From NCBI GenBank assembly GCA_905182985.1, contig CAJJDN010000031.1:156508-220507 (forward strand): DNA of 64,000 bases, read 5' to 3'. Positions 25,208-37,999 of this stretch are shown here, piece by piece (the stretch's first letter is position 1; each line of letters opens with the position of its first letter). The notes beneath the pieces are model-generated. The model was not told the DNA's origin. It did no database searches and worked only from the letters and a program-made list of their open reading frames with translations. This stretch comes from Paramecium sonneborni. Its lineage: Eukaryota; Ciliophora; Oligohymenophorea; Peniculida; Parameciidae. Position numbers and translations under genes: made by a program.

Positions 25208-27295
25208 ATGTCAGCACTTGAGATAGCACGCAAGAAAATATCATTTGATGTAAAAAAGCTGTCCCACTTCATATGGGAAGGAGAAGAGAGATTCAATAGA
25301 TTCATGGCATTTTAGAAGTTATGTAGTTCAGATCCACTTCTTCGTAATAATCCAAAGGACATCGGAATAGGAAGAGCAGAGACATATGAATTATATGCAA
25401 AAAAAATGAAAAAACTATTAGAGGTGGCTGATTTACGTGATATAAAGGAGTTCGCAACATTGATTTATCCAGAAGCTGTAAGATAATGTTAATATATTGA
25501 ATAGTTAGTGTCATCATTGAATTATGAGATGTTCATGCCTACAATATTGAATTTGGGAACAGAAGAATAAGTGAAGTTATTTTATGAGCCAGCATCAAGA
25601 TGGGAGATATTGGGTTGTTATTCATAAACAGAATTAGCTCATGGTTCAGATATCAATAGAATTGAAACAATAGCCACATATGATAAATAAACAAAATGTT
25701 TTATAATTCATACTCCATCATTAAAAGCAACAAAATGGTGGGGTAGTGATATGGGTATAACAGCTACTCATGTTGTAACTTAAGCTTAATTATATATTGA
25801 TGGTAAGAGATGTGGAGTATAGAATTTTGTTGTATAAATAAGAGATGTTAAAACTCATTAAACATTACCTGGTGTTTTAGTTGGTGATATTGGAGCTAAA
25901 TTTGGATATAATTCAAAAGATAATGGATATTTAAGATTTGATAATGTTCGTATTCCTAAAGTAAATATGTTAAGTAAGTATGTGAATGTGTCAGATGATG
26001 GCTAATTCACTAAAACTGGAGATGATAAGATTTGGCATGCAACTATGCAATTAATGAGATAACATTTCTTAGATTCTGTTTGGAAATGTTTAGGAATTGG
26101 TTTGACTATTGTTATTAGATATTCTTTATAAAGAAAATAATTTAAAGATTCTTTAGGTTAAGAAATTCCAATCTTTGATTATTAACTTTAATAACATAAA
26201 CTTATCCCTTTGATTGCTGAAATGTATGGATGTATGATAGGAAGTAGGAGAGTATTTGCTATGGCTTAAGATAATGTTGCTAGAATCAAACAAAAGAATG
26301 ATTTCTCTAAAATGATGGTATAACATTAATTATTTATTTTAGGAAGTTCATGTTGTATTGAGTGCTTCAAAAGCATATTATACATGGAATTGTTTCTTTG
26401 CTCTAGAAAAGGTTAGACAGTGTGCTGGAGGACATGGTTATTCTTATTATTCTGGAATCCCACCTCTTATTACTGAAATGAGTCCATGTGTTGTAGCTGA
26501 AGGTGATAATACTGTATTATCCTTATCTGTTGGTAAAGTTTTGTTGATGTATCTTAACAAAGGTATTAATATTTATATTATTAATAGCAATGTAATCAGG
26601 AAAGGCTCCTAATACTACTTGTGATTATTTGGAAGATATCTTTAATTATTTGACTGAACTCAAATAACCATTAGTTTCTAAGGAATGTACTAGGGATCTT
26701 TCTAAAGTCTTGGCAGCTCTAAGATATAATGTTGCTTTCAATGTTGCTAATGCTGGATAAAAACTACAAACTCTTATGGGTGATAAAGGATTAACATTCA
26801 AAGAATCTACTGACAAACATTTAGGAATCCTTCTATAAGAAATTGCACACACTTAATCTAATTATTGGACTTATAGAACTTTCCTTGAAGAACTCAATAC
26901 TTTAACTGATCCAAATATTAAAGCTGCCCTCACTTAATTATGTTTATTGTATGGTCTCAACAAGATCTTGGAATAATAAGGATAATTATTTGAATATGGA
27001 GTCTTAAGCGGTCCTCAATTTGTTTGGATCAGAGAAACTAGAGATGATATAATTGCAAATTTGAAAGATAATGCATTAGGATTAGTCGAAGTAACTAATT
27101 TAAATATATTTTTAGGCCATCGCTTATGATGATAATAGTGTTAGATCTGCTATTGGAGATTCATAGGGTAATCCTTATGAGAAATTATATCATTGGGCTA
27201 AAGATCTTAACCCATTAAATGAACCTGAGTTCCATGAATAAGTTTTTAAAACCATTAAGACTATTAGAACAGCATCTCCACATGCTAAATTATGA
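25208..27295 (+). CDS. ACOX: Peroxisomal acyl-CoA oxidase
   Basis: Acyl-CoA oxidases carry out the first, H2O2-producing step of peroxisomal beta-oxidation with FAD. Recognised segments are [57 protein letters not shown] and [14 protein letters not shown] followed by [10 protein letters not shown]. Three 25-nt introns (26318-26342, 26563-26587, 27091-27115) are spliced. The 670-residue length is normal for the family. The protein ends AKL, a type 1 peroxisomal targeting tripeptide. Starts at ATG 25208, 16 bp from the divergent CLEC16A-like gene. Confidence 0.96.
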
Positions 27296-27415
27296 TTAAG
27301 ATTAACAAATTATTAGATAAAATTATTATCTTTTATTTTTACATTATTTACTCTTCAAATAAGAATTATGAAGTTCTATCTATGAATTTACTTTGTGATT
27401 ATTTTTATTAAATAA

Positions 27416-29367
27416 ATGGAAGGATATTTAAAAAAATGGACTAACCTTTTTTCAAGATGGCAAGATCGTTATTTCATTCTTAATGAAGATGTTCTTCTTT
27501 ATTGTGATTCTTAAGGAGGACCAATCAAAGGATAAGTGCATTTAAAAGTAGCAGCTTTAATATTAGTGCCTGAAGACCCTTTAAGAATAATAATCAATAC
27601 TGGAACAACTGAAATACATTTACGAGCAAACAATATTAATGAAAAGATAGATTGGATTAATGCTTTAAAATCAGCTTAAGATAGATGTCTAAGTCGTTAA
27701 AATGAAATTAAGTTTGAATAAAAGGTACAAGAATTGCTTACTGATGTTTGGTAAACTGGAGCCATATGTATTATACATAAATTATTCTAGTTGATGAAAC
27801 ACTCAGTATGTTAATTCCTAAATTGGAAAAGAACTCATAAATTAAGGAAATGGCTGATAGATTAGAAAGTATTGGAAAAAATCTAAAAACGAAAATTACT
27901 CTATGTGCTCAAATAGTAGAAGAAGAGAAATAAAAATTATCAAATTAAGAAAATGGAACTGTTTATGAAAGTTTTATACATTAAAACTCTGCATAATCAA
28001 TTATAAGAGAAGATATATTGAATCCCTAACATTATTAATAACATGTTTAATCTTAATTGATGAGTGTGAGTGAACTTGGATTATAAATTAGAGATCATTA
28101 ACCTATTAAATATGTATTTCAAGAATTAGTTATATTAGTTTTTAGAATAATCTTATTAACAACCCTGTGTTTCAAAAAATCAAGTTTGGAAATACTCCTA
28201 AAAGAGATAGATTACCTTATAAGAAGGATCCAAATGAAAAGATAAATGTTTGGTATTTATGTAAGGAATTAATTGGCAAAGATTTAGGAAGATTTTCAGT
28301 TCCAAGTATAAATAATAAAAATTAGTCATTTTGAATGAGCCATTATCAATGTTATAAAGATTAGCAGAATAAATGGAATATTCTGAATCATTAGAAGAAG
28401 CAGATAAAATAATTGGAGATAGTGCATTAAGAATGTGCTACATTATGGGTTTTGGTGTATCACCTTATTCAGCTAATATAGGAAGAACAAAGAAACCTTT
28501 TAATCCTATTTTAGGAGAAACATATGAAATTTAAACATCTAATTGCAGATTTATAAGTGAATAAGTATCTCATCATCCTCCTATATCTGCAGGATATGCA
28601 GAATCAAAGACTTTTTAATTTTGGGCTCATACAGATGTTCAATCTAAATTTAATGGTTTATGTTTTTAGGTTAATCCTGTAGGGTTATTTAATGTGATAT
28701 TAAAATCATCAAATGATCATTACTAATTTAATAAATGTATAACAAAGGTTTAAAATATATTGTGGGGCTAATAATATTTAGATCATATGGGATAAATGAA
28801 ATTTGTGAATTTGACAAATGGTGATAATGGAGTATTGGAATTAATAGAAAAATCAGGTAAATCAGAATGTGAAATGAGGGGATATGTTAAGGATAAAAAT
28901 GGAAATGAAAAATATAAATTAAAAGGTTTTTGGAATGATCGTTTAATAGCATATGATTCTTAAAGAGAAATAATTGTATGGAAGAGACATTAATTACCTT
29001 AAGATTCAGATTGGTATTATAATTTTACTGAATTTGCAATGTAATTAAATCATCTAACAATTGATATGATAAGAGTAAAAAATGATGAATAAATTAGGAA
29101 TTGCCTTGTACAGATTGTAGATTAAGACCAGATTAATTAGCATTTGAAAATGGATGGGTTGATTTGGCATCAAGTGAAAAGCATAGATTAGAAGAGAAAT
29201 AAAGGGCTAGAAGAAAAGCTATGGCAGCAGCAAATTAAATACATGTTCCAATGTTTTTTGAAGAAATAGTTGAACCTAAAACAAATTTAAAATGGTATAA
29301 ATACAAGGGTAATTACTTTTAATAATAATGGAAATAAGTTGGATAAGAATTATTGGATTTGTTTTGA
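27416..29367 (+). CDS. Oxysterol-binding protein (PH + ORD)
   Basis: The N-terminal PH domain (MEGYLKKWTNLFSRWQDRYF to WINALKSAQ) targets membranes through phosphoinositides. The C-terminal lipid-transfer domain has the family signature EQVSHHPPISA, plus NPILGETYE and the terminal LPCTDCRLRPDQ with HRLEEKQRARRK. Such proteins move sterols or PI4P at membrane contact sites. Four introns (27768-27790, 28114-28145, 28306-28325, 29075-29097) are needed. The second could instead be 17 nt (28129-28145) with the same frame. No FFAT motif was noticed. 617 residues, TGA 29365-29367. Confidence 0.94.
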
Positions 29368-29469
29368 TTGTTATGAATAACAATAATTAAGTAATTATAT
29401 TATACATTTAAAAATATTGTTGTTAAAAAAGAGTCAATTTAAAATAAATATTTTAAGACATATTTCTAA

Positions 29470-31320
29470 ATGTTTAAAGACATATCGTTCATGTTTCCCT
29501 TGTCAACAGTGAATTTAACAAATACAAGAATCAAGACACTTTAAAATTTGATAGAATCTAATGGTGGAGAAATGAAACTAGGTTTAAATACACTAATGAT
29601 AGTTGGTTCTGATGCAACCCTAGAATTGTGTCAGAAATAATTTACAAAATTTAATCTTGATTTTGAAAAATATCGGTATTAATTTTTGAATGCTGATTGG
29701 GTGTCTTAATCATTATTGAATAGAAAATTACAAGAAAAGAAGAAGTTTTAATTGTTCAGAGAAGAAGAATTTTAACCTGTATTTGAAGAAGTTCCAGATT
29801 ACAATACAAAATTAGTTTATGTAGAAGCATTAGCAAAGACGGTTCCAGTTAGAGAAGAAGTACATGAATAAGAAGATGGAGACATTCATATTTACAATAT
29901 AAAAGATGATGAAATAAGAAAAAAGTATTAAAATAGAATGGAAGAATTCAGAAAGGATATTATGAAAGAATATAAATTACTATTAGATTATGAATATGAT
30001 TATGATTTGGATAATTTTCATAATTAAGTAGATGATGGTTATGAATATTTATTAGAGGATTTATCAATACTTAAAAAAGAAGAGCCATAAATTCCTGAAT
30101 ATGAAAAATTCTTTGGTGATGAAGATTGTTAAATAACTGAAATAAGAAAAGTCAATTTTGATATTTTAGATGGATTAGATTTAGGAAAATCTGTGGTTAA
30201 TGTAGATCAACCAATTTTATCTGCTTAATTAAAAGAAACTAAATAATTTAATCCTGGATTAAAAAGAAAATAATAATTCTGGGAAGCCAAAAAAGGATAT
30301 TTTGCTTGTGAAGCTGGTGCAGCTCATAAATGTTAAAATAATGAGATTATTGAAGAATTAGAAAAATTGTTGAAAATATATACTAATGAAAAAGATAAAG
30401 GAAGATGTATTGCTTATAGAAAAGCAATTGGTTTTTTGAAAGCACTTCCATATCCAATTAAATCAAGTGAAGATCTTAAGGATATGCCAACAATAGGAGA
30501 TAAGATTAAGAAGAAAATTATAGAAATACTGTAAACAGGATAATTAACAAAAGTATAAAAATTAGAAGGATAAGAAAAAAATGTAGCAATTACTGAATTA
30601 AGTAGAGTATGGGGAATTGGACCAACAACAGCAGCTACTTTTTATTTTAAGGGAATTAAAACGTTGGAAGATTTAAAAAAGAATTAGCATTTACTAAATA
30701 GAAATCAATAAGTTTGTTTAAATCTTGTTTAAGATTTAGAATAACGGATTCCTAGAGAAGAAGCTACCTTAATATTTGAGATAGTAAAAAGAGAAATAGA
30801 TGATTTAAGTGGTGTTTAAGGATTATATAAAGCAACAGCTTGTGGATCTTATAGAAGAGAAAAAGAAACATGTGGAGATATGGATATTTTAATAACAAGA
30901 TGTGATGGTAAAAATACTGAAGATTTTCTACTTAATCTAATCAAACGACTTGAAGGAAAGTTACTTACTCATCATTTAACAATGCCAAAAAGAACAGAAT
31001 AAGATTGTGAAACCTATATGGGAATTGGTAGAGTATCTAATTAAGCTATTTATAGAAGAATTGATTTAAAATTATATCCAAAAGAACAGTATGGTTGTGC
31101 AGTTTTGTACTTCACTGGTTCTGATCATTATAATAGAAGTATGAGATTATGGGCTTAAAAAAATGGATATACTTTAAGTGATCATGGACTCTATCCTACT
31201 CAAAGAGGTGCTCATAACAAGAAACTTTGGAAAGGAGAAGTTATTCCTTGTGAAGAAGAAATGGATGTTTATAAAATATTAGGATTAAAATATAAACCCC
31301 CCAAAGAGAGATCAGTATGA
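29470..31320 (+). CDS. PolX: Family X DNA polymerase with BRCT domain (Pol lambda type)
   Basis: The N-terminus is a BRCT domain ([10 protein letters not shown], later LNADWVSQSLLN). After an acidic linker comes the Pol X core: an 8-kDa-like domain ([19 protein letters not shown]), a helix-hairpin-helix ([13 protein letters not shown]), the nucleotidyltransferase motif [19 protein letters not shown] with its Asp pair, the third Asp in RRIDLKL and [18 protein letters not shown]. These polymerases fill gaps during base excision and end joining; in Paramecium the family is tied to repair of programmed breaks at IES excision (established for the genus, not shown here). No intron is required; 616 residues, TGA 31318-31320. 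Confidence 0.95.
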
Positions 31321-31394
31321 TTTTAATTTTTATTTTGTTTTTTAATTATATACTCGAACAAGATAGAAAAATATACATCAAGTCAATCAAATAT

Positions 31395-32173
31395 TCAACT
31401 ATGCTGCCCTAATTCATATTCTATCCTAGAATTTAATCGATAAAGAGGAATTGGTAATAATTAATTGTAATTATTCTCTGATTCCTCTGATACTCCAACT
31501 CCTAATTTATCTTCTTCAAAAAATGTATTTGTATCAATTATTGAATAAGATTTCTCATAATTTATTAGTTTCATTCCACTCTCACTTGACATCTCCTCAA
31601 TTTTTACTAAAGGAGTTGTTATTGTTTAATTTGTTTCTTTTTATGAGATTAAAGAAAACACTGACACAAGAGTCAAAAGTGCAAGACTTATTTTACCTAA
31701 TCTAGATCCACGACCTAATTGCTACAGTATTGATAATTGATTTCTTATTTATTAACTCTTGTTTGTCAGTTTATTATGTTTCTCTTAAAGTTCTTCCAAT
31801 TATTTTCTTAGTTCACAATTATAGTCTAATTCTTTTTGAGCTTAAGACTCCAACTAATGTAAATATTGCTTTTTTCTGTCTCTTGAATTTTAAGCACTTA
31901 TTCTATTGCGTATCATCTATATTGTTTTCTTGTCATTCTCTCTTAATGGATCTTCTTCTTCCTTCTTTCTTTTTATTTTCTTACTACACAATACTATCTC
32001 TGGCTCATCTTTTGGCTTTCTTTATTTTGCCTTCTCTCTTCTCATTGTTCGCTTTAACTTTTCAACAAGCTTTTAGAAATCTTAAAATATACTAGATAAC
32101 TTATCTTACTTTATGGATTTGATTTTTGCATTTCTAATAATCCCTTCTCTGTGGTTTATAAAGTTTCACTCAT
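31395..32173 (-). CDS. Membrane-anchored bZIP factor, first copy (probable artefact duplicate)
   Basis: Complete and apparently identical to the gene at 32652-33430, shifted by 1257 bp; intron 32070-32092. See that entry for the protein. In the true genome only one copy is expected, lying tail to tail with PolX. Confidence 0.6.
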
Positions 32174-32438
32174 ATAATCAAATAACTCTTGTTAGCTAGT
32201 GCTCATTTAACAAAGATTTATATTATTTTATTGCATTAAAAACGATAAATTTTCTACGCTAAATACACCAACTTCGCAAATTAACTGCAATCTAATATAA
32301 TTCTTTAACATTAATTAAATACATTATTATTATTCATTTAATAACAAACATTCTCTTCATCTCCATCAACAATCATATAGTTCATTATATCATACTTTCA
32401 CCTCTTTAACTTAATTGGTTTTTTTATTATTATTTACN

Positions 32439-32577
32439 TCATGGACTCTATCCTACTCAAAGAGGTGCTCATAACAAGAAACTTTGGAAAGGAGAAGTTA
32501 TTCCTTGTGAAGAAGAAATGGATGTTTATAAAATATTAGGATTAAAATATAAACCCCCCAAAGAGAGATCAGTATGA
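32439..32577 (+). pseudogene. PolX C-terminal fragment (artefact copy)
   Basis: Repeats 31182-31320, the last 46 residues and stop of the family X polymerase, directly after the N. Confidence 0.8.
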
Positions 32578-32651
32578 TTTTAATTTTTATTTTGTTTTTT
32601 AATTATATACTCGAACAAGATAGAAAAATATACATCAAGTCAATCAAATAT

Positions 32652-33430
32652 TCAACTATGCTGCCCTAATTCATATTCTATCCTAGAATTTAATCGATAA
32701 AGAGGAATTGGTAATAATTAATTGTAATTATTCTCTGATTCCTCTGATACTCCAACTCCTAATTTATCTTCTTCAAAAAATGTATTTGTATCAATTATTG
32801 AATAAGATTTCTCATAATTTATTAGTTTCATTCCACTCTCACTTGACATCTCCTCAATTTTTACTAAAGGAGTTGTTATTGTTTAATTTGTTTCTTTTTA
32901 TGAGATTAAAGAAAACACTGACACAAGAGTCAAAAGTGCAAGACTTATTTTACCTAATCTAGATCCACGACCTAATTGCTACAGTATTGATAATTGATTT
33001 CTTATTTATTAACTCTTGTTTGTCAGTTTATTATGTTTCTCTTAAAGTTCTTCCAATTATTTTCTTAGTTCACAATTATAGTCTAATTCTTTTTGAGCTT
33101 AAGACTCCAACTAATGTAAATATTGCTTTTTTCTGTCTCTTGAATTTTAAGCACTTATTCTATTGCGTATCATCTATATTGTTTTCTTGTCATTCTCTCT
33201 TAATGGATCTTCTTCTTCCTTCTTTCTTTTTATTTTCTTACTACACAATACTATCTCTGGCTCATCTTTTGGCTTTCTTTATTTTGCCTTCTCTCTTCTC
33301 ATTGTTCGCTTTAACTTTTCAACAAGCTTTTAGAAATCTTAAAATATACTAGATAACTTATCTTACTTTATGGATTTGATTTTTGCATTTCTAATAATCC
33401 CTTCTCTGTGGTTTATAAAGTTTCACTCAT
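32652..33430 (-). CDS. bZIP transcription factor with a transmembrane anchor
   Basis: A basic region RNRISAQNSRDRKK at about residue 90 is followed by a leucine-zipper heptad helix (LESQAQKELDYNCELRKQL) and, about 15 residues later, a hydrophobic segment KISLALLTLVSVFSLIS long enough to span a membrane. The 90 residues beyond it are acidic and would be lumenal. This order (basic region, zipper, membrane segment) is that of ATF6/CREB3-type factors, which are released by intramembrane proteolysis on ER stress; the signalling role is inference. One 23-nt intron (33327-33349) joins MSETLQTTEKG to the basic N-terminal stretch. 251 residues; stop TGA 32652-32654. Confidence 0.85.
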
Positions 33431-34107
33431 ATAATCAAATAACTCTTGTTAGCTAGTGCTCATTTAACAAAGATTTATATTATTTTATTGCATTAAAAAC
33501 GATAAATTTTCTACGCTAAATACACCAACTTCGCAAATTAACTGCAATCTAATATAATTCTTTAACATTAATTAAATACATTATTATTATTCATTTAATA
33601 ACAAACATTCTCTTCATCTCCATCAACAATCATATAGTTCATTATATCATACTTTCACCTCTTTAACTTAATTGGTTTTTTTATTATTATTTACTTAATT
33701 TCTAAATAAAACTTAAAATGGTATGCTTCTAAAATTTGAAATCGTTTTTATAATTTTAGAAACTCAAAACATCTAGAAATAATATAAAATTAATAGAGTA
33801 AAAAATAAACAATACATCAAATATTTTGATAGATATTTATAATATGCTTTAATATTATTGTTAATAACAAAAAATATTAAAAAGAACCAACTGTTTTTTG
33901 ATATATAGGTAAATAAAATAACAATAAAATTTAACATCTTTTGTGTTAAGTTAAAGTTAAATAAATAATTTGTAATTTTGAGGGGAAAAGAGATATCCTT
34001 ACCATTTAGAGGGTGATTGGACACAAAAAGATTTTTGGAACAAGCAATTAGATAAGATCAATTATAAATTTTTGATCGTTTTTCAATTATTAATATATAA
34101 TATATTC
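33431..34107. other. Divergent intergenic region
   Basis: About 680 AT-rich bases between the bZIP start and the next plus-strand gene. The first 264 bp belong to the artefact duplication. No convincing gene; minus-strand ORFs here are poor in coding character. Confidence 0.5.
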
Positions 34108-34930
34108 ATGAGAACACTAATTCTAACAATGCTAATTTGCTTTGGTGTTTCATAAATGTTGAGAGGTTCACCTAAATTGTTGATTGAAGAAGAACAAGGT
34201 AAATGAGATGATTTAGAAAAGCAATCTTCGAAGCTGAATAAGAAGATTAAAGTTTTTATGTTGGAAAGGATGATGTTTCAGCAGAAACCCTTTAAGGAGA
34301 ATAAAATCAAGAGGTTGAAGCTAGTTTGGCAGTGTTTAAGAGCGATGATACACCAATGGTTTATATTGAAGAATCGATTGATTCAAGTAATGAATGTAGT
34401 TAATCCAAGACTAACAAGATGGTTTTGAGTAACAGGAATCTTTGAAGATTGAAAAAATAGAAGATTAAGTGTAGTAAGAATTAAAGTGATCATAAAGAGC
34501 CCAAGATTTATAGGAAGCAATACCAGATTCAGCAAATTATGTTGATAAGGCAATATCTTTAGATGGAGATGCTGAAGTAGAACCTATTAATAATCCCCAA
34601 ACTGATGTTGTGTTAAATATTGCCCCAAAGACTGAATCTCTTAGCAGTTCTGAAACTAATAAGAAGCATGTTTATGTTTACAATCGTATATGAATTTTTA
34701 ATTATTGTAGCTTTGGCTAAGAAACCATTTGTTGGAATAAAGTTCCCACCAATGCCAGTTACCAAGGATCATAATTACTTATCCAATTCTGATACTTTAA
34801 CAATTAAATTGCCACCATGGTCAGAACAAAGCAATCACAGAGTAGAAGATGATTTAGAATTCTTCTAGTTCATTAGACGTATTAAGCAATAAATTATGTA
34901 GCATCTGATGTATCAGTTAATGAATATTGA
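34108..34930 (+). CDS. Secreted or membrane acidic protein of unknown function
   Basis: The N-terminus MRTLILTMLICFGVSQ is a signal peptide. The mature part is acidic and Gln/Ser-rich (EEEQAIFEAEQED, then repeated QEAIPDSANYVDK-like stretches), followed by a Pro-rich region KFPPMPVTKDHNYL and IKLPPWSEQ. Five introns (34199-34221, 34396-34418, 34471-34497, 34686-34710, 34879-34901) are needed; the 27-nt one contains an in-frame TGA. The stop is TGA 34928-34930, 233 residues. No family recognised. A role in a secretory granule or vacuole is possible but unproven. Confidence 0.65.
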
Positions 34931-34997
34931 TCTAATATTATTATATATTTCATTCTTTTTAACAAGTTAAGAATAACAAAGTTATAATAATTTTCTA

Positions 34998-37697
34998 TGC
35001 AACAAGATGACAAAAAGAAAGATGACTCTGGAAAATTGGATACTATTGTAACTATTACAATTTTCATTAGAAAATTATGAATTGCTTCTATGATAAGGAA
35101 ATGAGCAATATGGATAAAATAAAAAGAATCGAGCTTATATTTGAAGATTTTGGCAGAATGAACATCATTTAGGTCTTCAAAAACTTAAAATCATTAGCAT
35201 TAATTACTATGGGTGTTGCTGTTATTGGGGTGATCATTCATTCATTTAACTATTGATTAGATGATTTAAATCGATTAGGAAAATTAATTCTTAATGAAAG
35301 TTGAATTGCCAAAATAAAAAGTTTGAAAGGATCAACCAATTTTAAAACCCTATATATTTCTCATAATGTTATTCAAAAATTATTAGAGTATTTGGATAAA
35401 TTAGAAACTTTGTGGCTTTGTGGTTATAAAATTGATAAAATTTAAAATCTAGATTAACTGAACTACTAAAAATAACTCTGTTAAGCAGCTAACTTTATAA
35501 GCTACTTAAGAACTTCTTTAGATAAATTAAAAAATTTGCATGATTTAAATATCAGTAGAAATAAAGTATGTAGTTTCAAAGAAGCTTTGAATTTAAATCA
35601 TTTACCAAATCTAAAGGTTTTAGGTTTTTATGATAATCTAATTTGTAATCTTTGCAATTATTAAACCTATTTTCTTTATAATGTAAGAAATATTTTTAAA
35701 ATTGGGCACTCTCATGATTTTGAATGATTAGAAATCATTTACAGAAGGGAACCTTTATGAAAAAACAAATGAATTATAATATGAGAATAAAAATTATGTA
35801 AAGAACCTTTTCAACATTATTTAAATTGAAAAAAGGACAAATAAAACTAAACTGACTCATTATGTGAAGATTAATCTAATTGAAATACAGAGAGACTTTT
35901 AACATATAATTTCTAGAATAGAATCATGGTATATATCAGAATATATTTAATAAAAATAGAATTAAAATACTATCTTAAATTAGCTTTGAAATAAGATAAA
36001 GAACTATAATAACTAATAGAAAATAAGTAAGAGGAATATGAGAATCAAAATGAAATTATAATAGCATACTCTCATTAATAGTTATAATAAAATTAGTAAC
36101 ATAATAGGTTTTAACGAATTACCAATTTAGTGAGACTCGATTTATCACATAATGAAATATGTAATCTAAATATTTAGAAAAATTAAATCATTTAGAAGTA
36201 TTAGATTTAACTCATAATAATACCTCAAATATTGATTAAGTTTCAAGGTTTAAATAAAATCAAACTTTTTTTAATTGAATGAGTGAATAAAAAGAATAAA
36301 GAAAAGAAAATTTAGCATTCTTATATTATCTTCCAATTACTGAAGAAGATAGAGAACCAACAAATAATTAAAAATAATTAATTACTAATGGAATTTTATA
36401 AACTTTCAGTTAAGTATAGCATGATTGGAAATAACATTTTCAATCAGTTATGATTACTCATCAAAAATTAAATAGTATGAAAGGTTTAGAAGATATAGTA
36501 CAATTAAAACATTTAAATCTAAGTCATAATAAAATCACTTAAATTACATCAATCTACGATTCTGTTTTACGAGATGAACTTTGTTTCGAAAAGAAGGCTA
36601 TTACTTCAATTCTAGAATTGGATAACATGTAATACTTAAAGAAATTAGAAAATTAAAAAGAAATCAACAACATTAAACATTTACAAAAACTTATCATCTT
36701 AGATTTATCAGATAATCCTTTTGCTAGATATACTAATTATGGAACTTATGTTCTTTGTATCATACCAAAATTAAAAGTCTTTAATTGATTTTAATTAGAG
36801 GCTTTTGAATAATAAATGGCTAATAACTTATATAAAGGTCGTTTAACTGAGTAAATTCTCCTATATAGACTATAAGCAACTTGCCAATAACATAACTAAA
36901 CTTTGTTTACAGAATTGCGAATTAAGAGATTTTAATGATATTTTTAATGTTTAAGCTTAGATCTAAGTCAAATCTATTTACATCATCAAAATGGATGGAT
37001 TTTTACCTCAATTAAAAATATTGATATTAGCTTCAAATAAGATTAATTAAACGGATGTTAGTAATTGCTGATAATGTATCATAGAATTGTTTGAAAGAAT
37101 TTTATTTATTGTAATATTGGTTGTTAAAAGAATTTAAAAATTATGAAATGTGAAAAAAATGAAATTATTTGAGTTGACTATTTGGAGAATTTAAAGTAGT
37201 TAAATGAATTAGATTTTAAATTAAAATAAAGTAAGATAATGTGATCCATAGTCATTTGCTGGATAAAATCTAATTAAAGATTTAAAAATAGATAGCAATG
37301 GATTAAACCATTTTCAAAATATTTAAAAACTATTTAAATTACTTGGATAAATTTTTTTATATTAAAGCATCTATTCGCTAATTCAAATAGGATAGATGAT
37401 TTGCCAGACATAAAAAATTTAGTTGCTTTAACTTAACTAGCACTCTTTGGAAATTCTTTGAGTAGACGACTGGAATACAGATAAATGATTTTAAGAAAGT
37501 TACCAATTGTTTTGTATTTCAATGGAAGAAAAAGAGATAAATTAATATTATAAGAATTAACATAAGAGGAAAGAAAGAGATTTGAACTTGCAGATAGATA
37601 GGCTAGACTACCTTAAATATAGAATCAATAGTAACCAAATAGTAAAGTGGCAGTCGAATTGAGTTCTATCAACTTTGATGGGATCTTCAGTAAATGA
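34998..37697 (+). pseudogene. Decayed leucine-rich-repeat protein gene
   Basis: Many leucine-rich repeats can be read (LVRLDLSHNEICNL, LEVLDLTHNN, LKHLNLSHNKI, LIILDLSDNPF, SNRIDDLPDIKNL, LALFGNSL), and the tail ends with a charged helix RKRFELADRQARL. The frame is broken repeatedly: an in-frame TGA at 35302-35304 within a repeat, a one-base shift near 36170 between two repeats, and a TGA at 36786-36788. No GT-AG intron removes them. The order of repeats still suggests one long cytosolic or ciliary LRR protein, similar in style to LRRC9; that name is a guess. Alternatively the assembly has several base errors here. Confidence 0.65.
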
Positions 37698-37720
37698 AAT
37701 ATATAATTTTATATATTATA

Positions 37721-37999
37721 ATGGGGATTATACAATATATATTTGATGTTATTGAGCATTTTTAATTGATTTAATAAAAATTTAATTTTATGATATCCAA
37801 ACTTTTACAATAATTATAATTTGATGAAAATTTAATATATTTACCAAAGAAATTTATAGACTATGAAAAAAGGGGTTCGAAAAATATTTAATTAATTCAA
37901 AATTTCACTTCATTGTTGTCTTTATAGGGATGTGAAATTTATGAATTATTTTTATAAGTAGTATACTAAATAATTTTTAATTATTATTAGTTTCTCTGA
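37721..37999 (+). CDS. Doubtful small ORF
   Basis: ATG 37721 to TGA 37997-37999 gives 92 residues (MGIIQYIFDVIEHF, NLIYLPKKFIDYEKR). It is hydrophobic and Gln-rich with no known domain. It may be real or a remnant; there is no supporting context. Confidence 0.3.

Larger units (their letters stand above)
31182..33694 (+). repeat. Third direct duplication flanking a single N
   Basis: Bases 31182-32437 and 32439-33694 read the same over 1256 bp (offset 1257), with one N at 32438. Each copy includes the 3' end of PolX and a complete bZIP gene. Again best explained by an unmerged contig overlap. Confidence 0.9.

Noticed and set aside
31451..32095. Plus-strand ORFs rich in Leu and Phe, repeated at 32708-33352
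   Set aside because: They are antisense to the bZIP gene, whose zipper produces the hydrophobic look; the repetition comes from the assembly duplication.
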